Of a stretch of 64,000 bases of DNA, positions 50,309 through 63,187 are shown one piece after another. The stretch is from Akebia trifoliata. Taxonomy: Eukaryota > Streptophyta > Magnoliopsida > Ranunculales > Lardizabalaceae. The stretch is taken from contig CM030711.1 of assembly GCA_017979445.1 (NCBI GenBank), positions 44,687,560-44,751,559 on the forward strand, read 5' to 3'. How positions within the stretch are numbered: the stretch's first letter is position 1; each line of letters begins with the position of its first letter. The translations under genes were made by a program, and so were the position numbers. A model generated the notes under the pieces. It saw nothing but the letters and a program-made list of their open reading frames with translations, was not told where the DNA came from and ran no database searches.

Positions 50309-52552
50309 GTAAGTCGTTAAATTACTTTTGACGGATTCATGGGAGTTTGAAGTCGATTCTTGTGTTATAATTAATTTTATCTTTACCATATAATGAAAGA
50401 AGGCGGAATGGGAGAAGTTTGACACCAAAAATTGGATCTTGCAAATGCCCCTCTCTTTACATTTAAACTTAATATAATTTAAGTTATTTTGGTCAAAAAT
50501 CAAGAAAGTTACAATCCCACACTATAATTATAAGTAAGTCGATTAGTTTTCAAAATGCTAATGATTTTCAGACTCAAAAATTTTCACTCGATCTATACTC
50601 AACTGATACAGAAAGGGATCAAAACCATTGATATTTTCCTTGTATATCCCGAAGATAAAGATATATAGTTCTGTGCCCTTGCCACATTAGCCAAGTACAA
50701 ATCGAGTGAAAATTTTCTGAGTAACAAAATCCCAACTCTTTTTCAAAATTAAAAAAAAAAATTTATTTTTACTTTTTAATCTTTAAATTACAAATAGTTA
50801 ATTTAAATTTGCACATGCCACCTTCTAATATTAGTAAATAAATAAATATGATATAATATGTAAGGTGCATAGGTATGCGTAATATGCGTCATCACTCTGC
50901 TTCATTGAAGATCAATTTTCCATTAAATAATGATAATAGGTTACGACTATATATATATATACATCCATTAAATAAATAAATAATTAAAAATTGATTTTAT
51001 CTTGATGCATCCCACTTCCCAATGCGAATTAGGTTGGAAGCAGGGTAGGTGTGAGATTGAAATCTTCTAATGGCACACAAACATTTACTTATGACACACA
51101 AATCTGATCAAACCCCCAGAATTAAAAGGAAATAGATCTGAAAGTTCTAATAGGAGATGTGAGGTTCTTTGACTTCCAAGATTACTACATTAAGAGTTTC
51201 CATGTCACGCCTCAATTTTTAGGATCAATCACTTAGGGGTGATTTAAGAGAAACCTACGTACACTGTTGGACATTAAAAAGGTATTGGACTTAAAGAGAA
51301 ATCGTTATCTTGTCATTTTTTTTTTTGAAAACATGATCATGAGATAGACAAACACCTCTTCGATCAAAATTTCATAACTTGGTCAAATCTTTTCTAATCT
51401 TGATGTAATACCCTAAGTCGAATAATGGAACTTGATATATTATCTAAATAATATGCGTTCTGATATTTTATAATACAAAAATCATAAGAAAAAAATGTTT
51501 CTTTGGCACTACACGCTCATTGTTTCTACAGGTAACATCTCAATAGCTTAGATTCCAGATTTTTCATAAATTCACTCCTTAACGAATTTAACAAATAAAT
51601 AAATTTTTGGAAATATTGGGAAGATTATATTCAATAAAAAATATTCCCTAATTCCACTTAGACATAAATCGCATAAAATGAATTTTCTTTTCAAAGTGAC
51701 GGAAAACAGATTTCAGAAACTGTTTTGATACATTTTAGAAGAAATAAAAAATGAGTTTTAGTGATGACGGCTTAAAGTGGCGAGTAAGCAAAGATGTGAT
51801 CTGTCAAACAAGTCACCTTGACAATAGACATTTTGATAAGCAATTGCATCATATTGCTTTTGTTATCATAGTCCACCATTCATTTGAATCTCATGCTTAT
51901 TAATCTTTCTTTATGTTTTTCTTTAAAGAAATCTGAATCTCTTGTTATTTATGTTGCCTTCTATTTGTGCTTAGAGAATTTTGAATCTTCAATTGTTTTG
52001 CTTATTATTAATACTGACTTCTATTTGTATTTAATGAACTTCGAATCTCTATTAATCTTTCTTTCTACACATGTTTAGAGAGTTTGCTGGATTTATTCTC
52101 ATGAAGTTCTATTTTCATGCAGGTAACAGAAATCAGGAAGGCGGTTTCTGGTCTTTAGAAGCATGGATCAAAGGAGATCTGTCGCCTCGCTTGAACTCTC
52201 ATTGAGTGCGAAACTTGTAGCTCTACTAGTAGACTTAGCTTCTATGTTTTTATTTTTTTATTTTTTTATATCTGTCTAAAGAGAGCAGGGACCAATTATT
52301 AGTATGATTTACTTATTTTGGTTTTCTCATATATTTGCATGGATTTGGTGGATGTTTCTACTCTAAATAAGTAGACTTTCTTGGGTAACTTCTATATTTG
52401 TTGGTGGATTAGTAGGCCTAGTTATTCAATTTCCATTTACGGAAAGTAAGCATATATGTATTGATCAGTTCCTTGGACTATGCATCTTATTCTTCTAAAT
52501 GGGTATAGTTTCTAATCCTTCCTTACCTCCGCTCTTTTCCTTGGCTTATTAG
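50309..52552. other. Intergenic, unit 2
   Basis: Homologous to unit 1 until about 51120, then unit-2-only sequence. Near 52130-52210 a short stretch (ACAGAAATCAGGAAGGCGG and on) looks exon-like but was not identified. Confidence 0.45.
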
Positions 52553-53479
52553 CTTTTTCTTGAAGAAATTTCTTGGGATATTCAAAAGGCCGAATAGGAT
52601 AGGAGAATTGTATTACTAAGGTTTTTCAATCCTGTTGGAGCTCATGAGAGTGGTAAACTAGTGAAGATCCCAAGGGCATTCCAAATAATCTCATGCCTTA
52701 CATCCAAGAAGTAGTTGTTGGCAGATTGCCTAAGCTGAATGTATACATGGTCATGATTATCCAACAAAAGATGGTAGTGTGGTACGTAAAGCTTTGTTGC
52801 TTTTTTCTTGATTTATTGAACATTTCTTTATTTTTTGGCATGAAAAAATATTTGTTGGCATATGAATGATCCAAGATTTCATGTTGAGTGAGACATCATG
52901 TATGTGAATTTCTTGAAATTTACACCCAAAATCAGTTTGACTTGGTCAACATTGCTGTCATGTGTTATTTGTTTGGATTTTGAATGGTGTGATGCCTATT
53001 GCATGAAATCTTACTTGATCTTGTTTGTTTGTGCCTTGTGAAAATGTCAAAACTCTGGCTCATTGTGGTAACTCTGAAGAAAAGTCCTTATGGTTTAATT
53101 TATGCTTTTGTTATTAAAACTCAGACATTATCACCAAATATCAATGACAGTAGATGAAATATATATTAATAATGTCAATTTAATATGACAATGAATAGAT
53201 TCGAGACTACATCCATGTTATGAACTTGGCAAATGATCACATAGAGCTGCTCTTCGGAAGTTATTTGCAACAGACGATATAGGTGATTCCTTTCTCTCTT
53301 TCCCAATAGTTACATTTATGCATTCATACAAACCCTCTGTGTATATATACATATGATTGTATTTGTTGTAATTGAGTTTTAATGCTCATCTTAAGTTGTG
53401 TACGGCCTACAATTTGGGGACTAGGCGTGGCACATTTGTGCTTGAAATGGTTTCCGCATTTGAGAAGGCTTATGGGAAA
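52553..53479 (+). pseudogene. UDP-glucose 4-epimerase fragment, unit 2
   Basis: Three exons in natural order. 52553-52781 reads [51 protein letters not shown] and, after a shift, [11 protein letters not shown]. 53199-53282 reads RDYIHVMNLAND and RAALRKLFATDDIG. About 53396-53479 reads [20 protein letters not shown]. These are the hallmark blocks of plant UGE, a cytosolic NAD-dependent enzyme interconverting UDP-glucose and UDP-galactose. A TAG, frameshifts in each of the first two exons and the lack of the Rossmann-fold and final exons make it a dead fragment. Splice borders remain, so it was captured as genomic DNA, not through mRNA. Confidence 0.8.
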
Positions 53480-54968
53480 GTGAGTATTGTCTTGGTGTTC
53501 CAACTATAAGTTTTGTTTTTTTACAATGTAAGTATGGAATTCAAAATTTATAGAGTTCACATGGTTTCCAAAGTTTGTCAAGCATACCTTTTTTATTTCA
53601 AATGCGCCAGTATTAAAAGAAGAAGAATATGCAGTGTTTCAACTAGGGAAAAGCTAACTAGAGGTCAGTCATACTATCTCTAAAAGAAAAATCAAAATCA
53701 AAAGTAATCGACGACAATGTAAACTTACAAGAACAACTACAAACTAACCCCTTATGCATATTTCTCACTGTCCCATCATTGGTTAGGAATTAGTCCAAAT
53801 GTCAAATTACACCAAGGAATAAAAGATTTTATGGGAGATTTCAATATTAGCTTATTTCCTTGCTTCATTCAGTACATCAGTAAAGAAAAAGAACTAGAAG
53901 CAAATGGAAGCTGAAACTTGGGTAGAAATAATTCATGGTATGTACATGGTTTTGCAATGAACTCAAAAAATATGATTAACATTGCTAAGGCAAATATTTA
54001 TTTTATTCCTCACTTGTATTTCTACCAAGGAATCATCTTCCTTTCCTCGTAGACCAAACAATCTTCACCAAACTGAATTCCATCAATACACAAATTTTCA
54101 TCTTTTATTAAGCACAATAGGTCAAATGATGTCCAACACGAGAAAACAAAATCATATTAGAGTCTTTAACTTGTACTAATGTTCCAAAGTACAACTTACT
54201 AATAATATTCTCTATTTTATAGCATTCCCCTTTCGCCTTAAAGTTCATTTATATGGTTATTTTTCCTTGATTTTTTTGATAGATTGTTTTTCCTAGTATT
54301 GCCACTCCAACTAAACCTCCTCATGACAGTCCCATCCTTCTCTATACAGTTTTTTTTTTTTTTAACTTTTGAAGCAAAATTGATCTTATTATCATCTTAT
54401 GATTTTGCTTTTATAGTTTGATCCACATGACAGTCTAAAAGTACAGCTAATAAGTTTGATGATTCAATTCCTAACTCTCCATCCACAATGAAATTGTGCA
54501 AGGGATTTTTTGAAAATTTTCATATATTTTGTGTAATACTCGTCCATAACATAACTATAAGAGTATTCTCATATTTTCATCCTTAATTATGTATATGGTT
54601 TAAAGTTTTGAATGCATGAGTATTCATGGTGATTTACCTTTTCTAATTGAGTTGCCTCAATTTCATAATTGAATATTCTAAAAGTTTTAAAAATATCATA
54701 GGAACAAAATAAGGTATATAAAAAGTTGTTAGCTCTTTTTTTTATATATACAAGTTTTACCTCAACAAGATCAAACCATTGATATTATTTTATACTTACA
54801 ACTAAATTATAAAGAAAAATTAGATTACAATCCTAATTTGAGAGAAATCAAATTTCTAGACTTCTGCCTTTGTTTCTTGTTCTCAATTTAAAAATGAATT
54901 CGATAAAGATTGGCTAGATGTGGTTCCCTTGTTCTTGAAGACTTGGAGCCAGAATATTAATCATTCAG
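53480..54968. other. Unit-2-only spacer, nothing recognisable
   Basis: AT-rich DNA between the epimerase and dynamin fragments, deleted from unit 1. No exon or terminal repeat recognised. Confidence 0.5.
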
Positions 54969-55345
54969 ATGGATTAAATAAATACTTTGCATTTAAATTT
55001 TCTTGGTGGAAGCAAAGATGTGGAGGTTGCAATGCAATGATTGAGATCTTCAAAGATATCTGCATCTATTTCATTGAAGCCAAAGGTGTAATTGTAATTA
55101 TAACTGCTATGGTAAAATGGTAAAGTGTAGTACTTACACAAAAAAAAATGGTTTAGCGTAGTCACATTTGAATAACATTATATTTCAAAACAGGATTTTG
55201 TACCCTTAACCATTGAAAGCATTTTTTGTGTGACTCGGGATGGTGTGGATGTTGAAAAGATGTTCACATCTGAAAGGTGTTAAAAATCTCAAACAATTCT
55301 TGTCAAGTCTGTTGCAAATGGAGTTATGTCTAACTAGGTATATTT
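54969..55345 (+). pseudogene. Decayed dynamin-related fragment in opposite orientation
   Basis: 54969-55055 is an 87-bp counterpart of the exons at 21196-21110 and 42619-42533, inverted. 55190-55340 matches the second piece (GVDVEKMFTSER, LVKSVANGVMSN). The donor after the first exon is changed (AAAGATAT instead of AAAGGTAT). It is more diverged than the minus-strand copies are from each other, so this inverted duplication is older than the spacer duplication. Confidence 0.65.
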
Positions 55346-55397
55346 GTTCATCCTATTATCAACATCTTCCCTAATTCTGTATTTTGTTTAATATTTG

Positions 55398-56063
55398 AGT
55401 TTTGTTCTTGATTCTTTGTTGGGTGGCTATGAAACAACTTCTCTCTTGATGACCATGGTAGTACAATTTCTTGGTCAGTCACTAACTGCACTACAACAGT
55501 TAAAGGTGACTTCCTTTTTTCTTCTCTTTTATGCCTTTTTTAGGTTCTATCTCAGAATTGAAATCAAACATAATTTTCTCATATTATTTTACACAGTTAG
55601 AACATCAGAATATAAGACAAATCAAGCAAAAATATGAGTATTTGAACTGGAAAGACTATAAAAATATGGAATTTACTCAAAATGTAAGAATCTCTCTCTC
55701 CTTCTCTCTGTAAAATTTTTTTTAATAAACTTTATTGTCTTTTTCAATGATGGTTGTGATATGTTTTTGTGATATTTTAAATGTGGGTTATTAATAAAAC
55801 TCTCAAGTATGGGAACTTTGTCAAGTTTGTGCATCGAAAAGCTATCAAATTTAAAGGTTTCTATATAAATTAAACAAATTAGATACTTTACACATAATAA
55901 TCTTGCATGCACAAGTTATTTAATTGTAAGAAAAATCTGCTTTGCTCACATTTCAAATTATTTAATTTCATGTGGTCGGAAGGTCCTACCAGTATTTAGT
56001 GCGGTACATCTAGACCCATTTCTTCATGCAAGTGCACCTCTGTTCCATCCTTGGAGATGAGAG
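55398..56063 (+). pseudogene. Brassinosteroid-type P450 (CYP85 clan) fragment, unit 2
   Basis: Three exons. About 55398-55505 is the I-helix exon ([19 protein letters not shown]). 55597-55683 reads [20 protein letters not shown] and MEFTQN. 55957-56063 reads [13 protein letters not shown]. The blocks GYETTS, W-DY-.M.FTQ and VHLDP..PWRW match CYP90A/CYP90D-type brassinosteroid oxidases. The acceptor of the third exon is CAA instead of CAG, and a TGA replaces the second Trp of PWRW, while unit 1 keeps both correct. There is no ExxR or heme-loop exon. It is unrelated to the CYP714 array except by superfamily. Confidence 0.75.
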
Positions 56064-56371
56064 GTAATATTTATTTTTATTTTATAAATTTTTTAATAAA
56101 AGTCAGATTGTTATTTTAAGTAAAACTATATAAGAAAAGAATCTTTGAATGGTGTTGGTGTGGATCAACCTTTTACTTTCTTTGGTCATGCATCAGCCGA
56201 ACTATAATTGCTTGCATAAAAGGGGAATAGGACCCCAACATGTGATGGTTCCACCAAGGAAATCTCCTGAGTCAATTGCCACTAATTTTTTGGTCTAATG
56301 AGTTGGGTGTGATTTCAAATCTTGGGTTGCTCCACTTCATCATCTTAAACTGTAAATTTTTGTTTTTGCAG

Positions 56372-56675
56372 GTGGTGGACACAACTACTTTAAGGATAGC
56401 GATAAAGCTAGGATAAGGATGAAAATGAATAAGTTCTTGGACAAGGCAGTGGACGTAGAAGAACTATGTGGAGAGGAGGAAGCATGGACGTAGAAGAACT
56501 ATGTGGGATGATTTCAATCACAGCAATAAGGCAATTTCTTTTGCCAATCATTTTCAGAACATTAGGTTTGTCGAATCCGTGCTAGATGTCTATTGGAACT
56601 CTCTCCAGTGGCTGGCCCTTCCCTTACTCATCAAACAAGCTATGATCCAACCTGTACACCCAACCTGATTGTTGA
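56372..56675 (+). pseudogene. Unidentified exon-like fragment, unit 2
   Basis: Counterpart of 31014-31290. It contains an extra short tandem copy of GTAGAAGAACTATGTGG (56454 and 56490 regions) absent from unit 1. Parent gene not recognised. Confidence 0.35.
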
Positions 56676-56779
56676 AGATGGTAGATTGGTTTGTTTCAAA
56701 GGCTTGGTTTGTCTACGCTTGAGATTTCTTTATTCAACAAATACATGTAGATGCTATATCTTCAAATATCTGAATTTAA

Positions 56780-57162
56780 CTCTTAAAGCTATTATGAATA
56801 GATGTAAGTGTTGTTTGTGAATTAGTTGGTATTGCAATGAAACGTTTTGCGTTTGATTTTTAATTAGATTTAATGTGAATTGAGTTTCTTGGGTGGTCAA
56901 GATTTGACCTCTATGAATGATCTTTGTTTTATGATTTTTTTATTACTATTTCAATTGTTGTGATTGGTGAATTTGAAGACTGTCTTATTGTTTGTTAAAC
57001 CTCCATATTTGACAATCATAGACTATAGATATATATATTTTTTTAAACTCATCCTCCAATAATTTAACAGTTAAGGGTCGTAAAAAAAAATTCTACAAGA
57101 AATATTTGACAGGCATATTTGACGGATCGAGACCGTCAAATATGAGCTTTTTTCAGATAGTG
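56780..57162. mobile_element. CACTA-type right terminal region, unit 2
   Basis: Ends GACCGTCAAATATGAGC..CAGATAGTG at 57162, directly followed by the C 3' flank. Inverted match of 39211-39550. Confidence 0.65.
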
Positions 57163-57435
57163 AGCATAACATATAACACTACAACACATAGCAACTATTT
57201 ATACTAATACAATACCACAATAAGAAAACTTGCAGACTCAACCACCTAAGAAAATGACTCAATCATAAATGAAATAAGAACAGCTCTCTAGTAAATAATA
57301 GCATGCATGCATAATTGACTCCACGTGTACGTACTCAGTTGGGCACATATCAAATATACTTATTCAATCGAATGCATCAAGCAAATATATATAATCTATT
57401 TTGCTTTCTTATTTTCCAAACACACTAGAAAGTTT
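57163..57435. other. 3' flank of gene C
   Basis: Nearly the same as 31786-32055 beside B; probable 3' untranslated region of C at its right end. No separate gene seen. Confidence 0.5.
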
Positions 57436-60400
57436 TTAGAGCCTCTTTATGATGAGATTCGCTCCAAATTGAGGCCCTACGATCAGTACAGGGTTAGGAG
57501 AGTGGCGATAAGTTGGAGAAAGGGAGAAAGAAAACTTGGATAGAATTAGAGCAAGTGCTACCTTCAATTCGAGCATGGCAAAGTGTTGTCCTACACATGT
57601 ACGGGCTCCTATACCAAATGGCAGGTACGCTTGTGGGAACTTGCAAGCACTGTTGAGTCCATTAGCAAACCTATCAGGATTAAAATTGTGCGAATCGAGT
57701 CCCCAGATATCAGGATCTTGGTGCAAAGGTATCATCGGTATCCAAATATTGACGCCTTTTGGAAGATGCAAATTTCCCAACTTGACGTCTTTCAAGACCT
57801 CTCTTGCAATGGTCTTTGCAGGAGAGTACAGACGCAATGTCTCTTGAAGTACCATTGTCAGCTGTCAAAAAGGGAAATATGTAAGTGTGTGTTAGTTTTT
57901 ATCAACTCCTGGAGCTCGAAAACCATTTAAAGAAATTTATCAACTCATGGACCAGAGATCTCAAAATTAATGGGACAATGCACATTCCACATCACATTTT
58001 TTTTTAAAAAACTGTTGTGCTAATTAAAAGGACAAAATAATAGGGGAAAACGGGTATTTCACCAAATCGATTGAAAAAAGCATATATTTGACAGTCCAAG
58101 ACGTCAAATATTGCATTGTCAATTTTTTTTCGACGGACCGAAATCATCAAATTCATGGAGGATGGGAGAATTTTGATGGCTGTAAGCCGTCGAATTGGGG
58201 GACATAAAAAATTTCAATGGCCATGGGTTATCAAAATTTGATTTGTAAAATTTGTGGGTTTCACTTCGAATTTTCTTGTCGAAATTTTCAGTTTTGATAG
58301 TGTAATAACCATTTGAAAAATACTTTCCTTACTAAGATGGTGAAAAAATGATTTTATATTTTTATACATATTCAATATGTATTGTAAATACGTGGGCTTC
58401 GAAACCTTTGTGGAGGTTTGAGCTCATTTACTTGGGTTTTAGAGTCGCCACCATTCAATTAAGGTTTGAATGGACACCATAAAATTATTTTCAAAATTCA
58501 TTTTCCTTGTTTTGTAGTGACTCTCATATCCAAATGGATAGGTAGAGGTCTTCCTAGAGTTCTAGGTAGGGAAGTTCGGTTGAGGGATAAGGAAAGTGTT
58601 AAGCATTTCCTATGAAAAATTTGGTGCACACATGAGCTTTATAACTGCCTAACTAAATTGGATGTATCCCAAGTACGGCCAAAAAAATTATACTTAGCCA
58701 TACTTGAGGTAAGGCCAGTGCAATTTTAAGCATGCATATCATAAAGGTAAAGTCAATACAAAAAATGGCTGGACCATATGATCTGTATGGCCATGCAAAG
58801 CTATATTTGGCCGTATAGGTCATATAGCCAAGCAAAATTGATAATTTTTTATTGGTCCACGTGGGTCCCATTTTTTTATATCGAAATTCTCTCGATTTGA
58901 TCCTTGATGCATGGATTCGAACGAGTTCTCAGGCTTGTTCAATTAAATTGGGGTATCTATAGGTATGCTGAAGAAATAAAATAAAATCAGACAGTTTAAT
59001 ACCAGTTTCATCTTTTTGATCATTTGAACATCTGGTATGTGCCCACCGCAAATCTGAACCACTTCAGCACGAACACGATCTTGCCAATCTGGATATGAAG
59101 CCAATAAGATTAATGTCCATGATGTGGTAATTGCAGTGGTCTCAAATCCAGCGAGGAAGATATTCTTGCAATTGTGGACAAGAAATTCCTCGACTGCATC
59201 TTCCCCTGGATTGCCAATTTTAGCACCCTCGATGATCATTTGTAGTATATCCTTATCCGACGTAGAATCAGTTCGTCCCTTCACTATCTTCATGATCATC
59301 AAGTGCACCTCCTTTTCCAATCTCCACAACTTTCGATTGTTCTTTGTGGGAAGATTTCTGGCAACAACAACAACAACAAAAATGCCTTATGCAAAAGATG
59401 AGAAGCTACCTAGCGTATAATATTACTACTTAGAACAATGGATTGCATAAGTAGCATTAGGAAAGTGTTTGAGGGCCACTAACGTCCATTTGGCCCCCCA
59501 AAAACACTTTTGATCCCCCAAAGCAGTTTTTGATCAAATAATAAAAATGAATCCAAAACAAGAAGCCAGAAATGGCGAATACCCGCTTCCATCTTTTGAA
59601 AGTTACATTCTTCTTGGGCAATATTCTCCTCACTTATCTTAGTCAATAAAGAAAAATATTCACTATTTTTAAAATAATTACGTAAAATATCGATACTTTT
59701 TTGTTTAGACATTACCCACAACTTCTCTAGATCCCAAAATACAGTACTTACTAAACTCAAGCCGAAGGACCAACTTGGTTAAAAGAAAAGTGCTTCTACA
59801 ATTGTATGTATGCACCACATTCGCAAACAAGGCCTTAATAATTGGTTAAAGTAGAAAACTTGAAACATGCATACCTCAATCCAAGGATCCCACCAATCAT
59901 AGTTGGCTTAACTATAGCCTTTTGAATGGCTATGAGCCTTAAAAATATTTCCAACCCCATTTCATAATCTCTCCCAAACATAGTTTTGGAGATTACTAAA
60001 GATGAGAATCTTTTCAAGTCTTCATCAATTCTTAGGTCTACAAAGCCCACCTTACTTTCAATCTGACTGTCCCATGAGTTTACCAGTATGTTGGTTGCCT
60101 CCACCATTTGGTTTATCATACCCTGTAAATTTATCAGTTAAGCAACCATTAGTTAAAAGGCCTCCCAAGATCCACAAAAAAATTATAAGGACAATTGCCT
60201 CCCTTGACTTCAAACCAACTCTTAAGAAAAACGGGGAGTTTCTCTTCCATGAGTGATTCAGAGTAGTTGAGATGAAAATAAATAAATAAAGGTATTTTGG
60301 AAATATCCCTCTTAAATTGGTGATATTAGGTTAACCCCTTGCAAAATGCAAGATTAAATTTACCCCCCTCACCATGGTCAACATTGTGTTTTCTTGATGA

Positions 60401-62907
60401 TTTAATTGTGAAATTTTTATTTTCCAAAATGTTCTTCAAATATTTAAATTACTAATTCAAAATTTCACTGTTTAATCATTAAAAAAAAAAAAAAGAAGCA
60501 ATGTTGACTTGTGGCCAACGGGGTAAACCTAATCTTGCATTTTGTAAGGGTGGTAAACATAATATCACCAATTTAACAAAGCGTGTTTCTGAAATGAGTC
60601 GTGCTAGAGTGACCTCAAGTTGGAATCTCATATTGCACTTCTTGACGTGAAAGTGGATAGAAACCATAGATGCTTCTTCATTTGTATCTAGATGAAAAGA
60701 ATCTATGGTTCTCATACACTTTCACGTCAAGAAGTGAGATATTAGGTTCCAGCTTGAGGTCACTCCAGCACAACTCAATATAAAAATAGGGGAACGCATT
60801 CTTTTCATACATTGCTGAAGTGAATGTATGTAGGGAACCATAGATGCTTTTCATCGAGATTGCTGATGTGGAGGTGTCCACATAACCATAGATGATTTTC
60901 ACTTGTATCTCGATGAAAAGCATCTATGGTTCCCTACTGCATTCACGTCAAAGTGCGAAACAATGTCTATTTTAATGTTACTCCAGCATTTTGCTAAAAA
61001 AAATTTAAGCAAATAAGTTCGCTGTTTAGTAACTTAATTTATTTTACCAAACAGGTCATATATTTGTATTTACTTTTGTACCCTTTATGAAGGTTTGAAA
61101 TTAAAAATTAGCATATATAAATAAAGAGTCCGGAGGGATAAGACCTACCTCCCACACCAGATCTTGCACCATAGATCTGAGGGTATATAAAAAAAAGGTT
61201 TGGCTGTGTGTGTGTTCTGTGCTTTTCCTAAAGAGTTTGTGATAAGATATGATGCATGAATTTGAAAATGTGGGATATGTCAGATATTAATAAAAACTTG
61301 GAGGGGGTAGTTTTAATTTACCTTAACCTTCTCCAAGTATAACTGTGGAGCTATGACTTTCCTGTGATGTACCCAAGTAGCGCCATTTGAGGTTAAAATG
61401 CCCTTTCCAAGTAAAGATCCAAGTTCCTTCTGTTGATAAGAAGGCTTCCCAAGGTCCAAAGATGTGTTCAGGATCATGTCCTTCACCACATCAGGGTGGG
61501 TCAAGCACAAAATTTGTACGTTCCCCATCGAAAAAGTGAACACTTTACCTATTAAAAGTTGAATCACCATAGTTTTAAATTACTCATTAGTCAATTTGAG
61601 TGACTCAAAGAAATATATTTTTTTATAGATAGAAATCGCAGCTCAAAGTGCTGATTTTATACATTGTAACGATATCGGATTTTAGGAAGAAAAATCTCAG
61701 CTTCTATTTTACTAGAGGTTGATGATGTTGTAATTCTGGTAATTATTTAGGGTATGTTTGGTAACAGTTTTGAATTCTGAAGTCTGAAGTCTAGTTTCTT
61801 TTTTCTGAAATCTGAAATTTGAAATTTGGTTATGAAAAACTTGTTTGTTTGTTATTTTTAAAAGTTTCTGGCTGTAAATAAAATTTTAAAACGTATTGGT
61901 CATTTTGACAATATTACCCTTTTGTAATTCTAATAAATTGTTAATCGAAAAATATAACATATTATGCATAATGAAATCGTTTACAAATTTAATTTCGATT
62001 TCTAATGTTAAAGCCCAACTGGCAATTACTAACTTGGCATTGTATCTTACGATTTTAAAAATCGTCCAAGACCAAGATGACTATCCGAATAATCTCAATC
62101 GTTTTTTCTTGAAACACCTAAATTAACAAAACTTAAATCCCATACACTCAAAAAATCCTAGAGATTTTTAAATTACAAGCATATGATCGAAATTACATAT
62201 GTTTCGACTAATCTACCAATTTTGAAATTAAAAATTTTAACTTAAAGGGAAAAATATTTATTATTTTATAAAATCATAAATCCCCCCCCCCCCCCCCCCT
62301 TAAATTTTAATAAATGGTAAAGAAAAAAAAAATTCTACACTACACTAATAAATTTTTTCCAACTCCGAAAATGATAAATTTACCATTTTTTGAAATTAAA
62401 ACAAATGGTACATCCAAACATAATATGACTTGTCAGGTAGCATACTCAATCGATTCCCTGAAGTGAAAAAGTTTAAGAAATATAGATCTACGATTCCTTA
62501 ACTTATCACATTAGGGAGTCGATTGAGTATGCCACCTGGTGAGTCATATTATCACGAATCTTTGAACATTACAAAAGTTAACTACGAGGCTCATGTACTA
62601 GAAAGAACTAAAACATACCATATTGCTTTCTCCATTGCATTAAATGTGGATAGAGGATGGAACTAAAATCATGGGTGATGGGTGACTTTTCATGTTTTCG
62701 ATTCTTTGCGGCTGTCGATTGGATCCTCTTGATATCAGGAAGGTTCCCATGTGGGAATGAAGGTGGAGGGCCATATATACCTTGCTTTCGAAGCTTTGAT
62801 CGAAGTCTTTCGGGCTTCAACCATAGAACGTTATAGAGATGGAAAAACAAGCTAGAGATGAAAAGCAAGCACACTGAGAAGATGATCTTGATCACAACCA
62901 CCTCCAT
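57436..62907 (-). CDS. CYP714: Cytochrome P450, CYP714 family (copy C)
   Basis: Exons 62907-62619, 61548-61322, 60122-59875, 59357-59003 and 57861-57436 give 514 open residues. The membrane anchor, the hinge GPPPSFPHGN, the consensus I-helix AGFETT (324-329), ExxR (E380, R383), FNPDRF and the heme loop FGIGARTCVG with Cys462 are all present. It differs from B mainly in exon 1, in part of exon 5 (AKTIAREVLKDVKLGNLHLP against AKLISREVLKDVKLGNMLFP) and by its normal I-helix glycine. Its 5' flank matches A, not B. Intron 4 carries the LTR and CACTA-type MITE shared with B; intron 1 has a run of 18 C. It is probably functional; the substrate is unknown. Confidence 0.93.
58065..58310. repeat. CACTA-type MITE in intron 4 of C
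   Basis: Same element and position as 32690-32934 in B, with GAAAAAAGCATATATTTGAC at the start and GATAGTG at the end. Absent from A. Confidence 0.55.
58383..58961. mobile_element. Degenerate solo LTR in intron 4 of C
   Basis: Orthologous to 33008-33607 of B: TGTAAATACGTGG to GGGGTATCTATA with GAGTCGCCACC inside, about 20 bp shorter through a deletion near 58845. Confidence 0.65.
60294..61000. repeat. Three adjacent MITEs in intron 2 of C
   Basis: Same arrangement as 34940-35640 in B. The third (60790-61000) is more complete in its hairpin, with TTTTCATCGAGAT and ATCTCGATGAAAAGCAT pairing. Confidence 0.6.
61748..62560. repeat. hAT-like insert, C18 run and hairpin MITE, intron 1 of C
   Basis: AGGGTATGTTTGGTAACAG starts the insert at 61748, as in B at 36459. 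A run of 18 C lies at 62282-62299, absent from B. The CATACTCAATCGA hairpin MITE lies at 62420-62560 with arms separated by a longer loop than in B. Confidence 0.55.
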
Positions 62908-63187
62908 TACTTCTTTTTCTTTCCTTGTGTTTTGAGACTTGTACTGATTTAACTTATAGTGGAGTTACAACTTAGAATGATTAAACAAAGATGCATGGGT
63001 CACATGCAACATTGGTTTATTAATTTTTCTCAAATATCCAGGTTGGTATTCGAGGTGAGTCAGTCACTAAACTCGGTGAGACCAACTCTTCTAATCGAAT
63101 TTGAAAATAATGAAGTTAACTCAATAACACAACCCGGTTCAATCGAAATCCACTGAGTCAGTGAAAATACTGACCGACTTATTCGAA
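62908..63187 (-). promoter_or_regulatory. 5' flank and probable promoter of gene C
   Basis: About 280 bp closely match the 5' flank of A (12179-12440) and then diverge sharply at 63187. This conserved block is the best candidate for the native promoter; no firm TATA box can be assigned. Confidence 0.45.
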
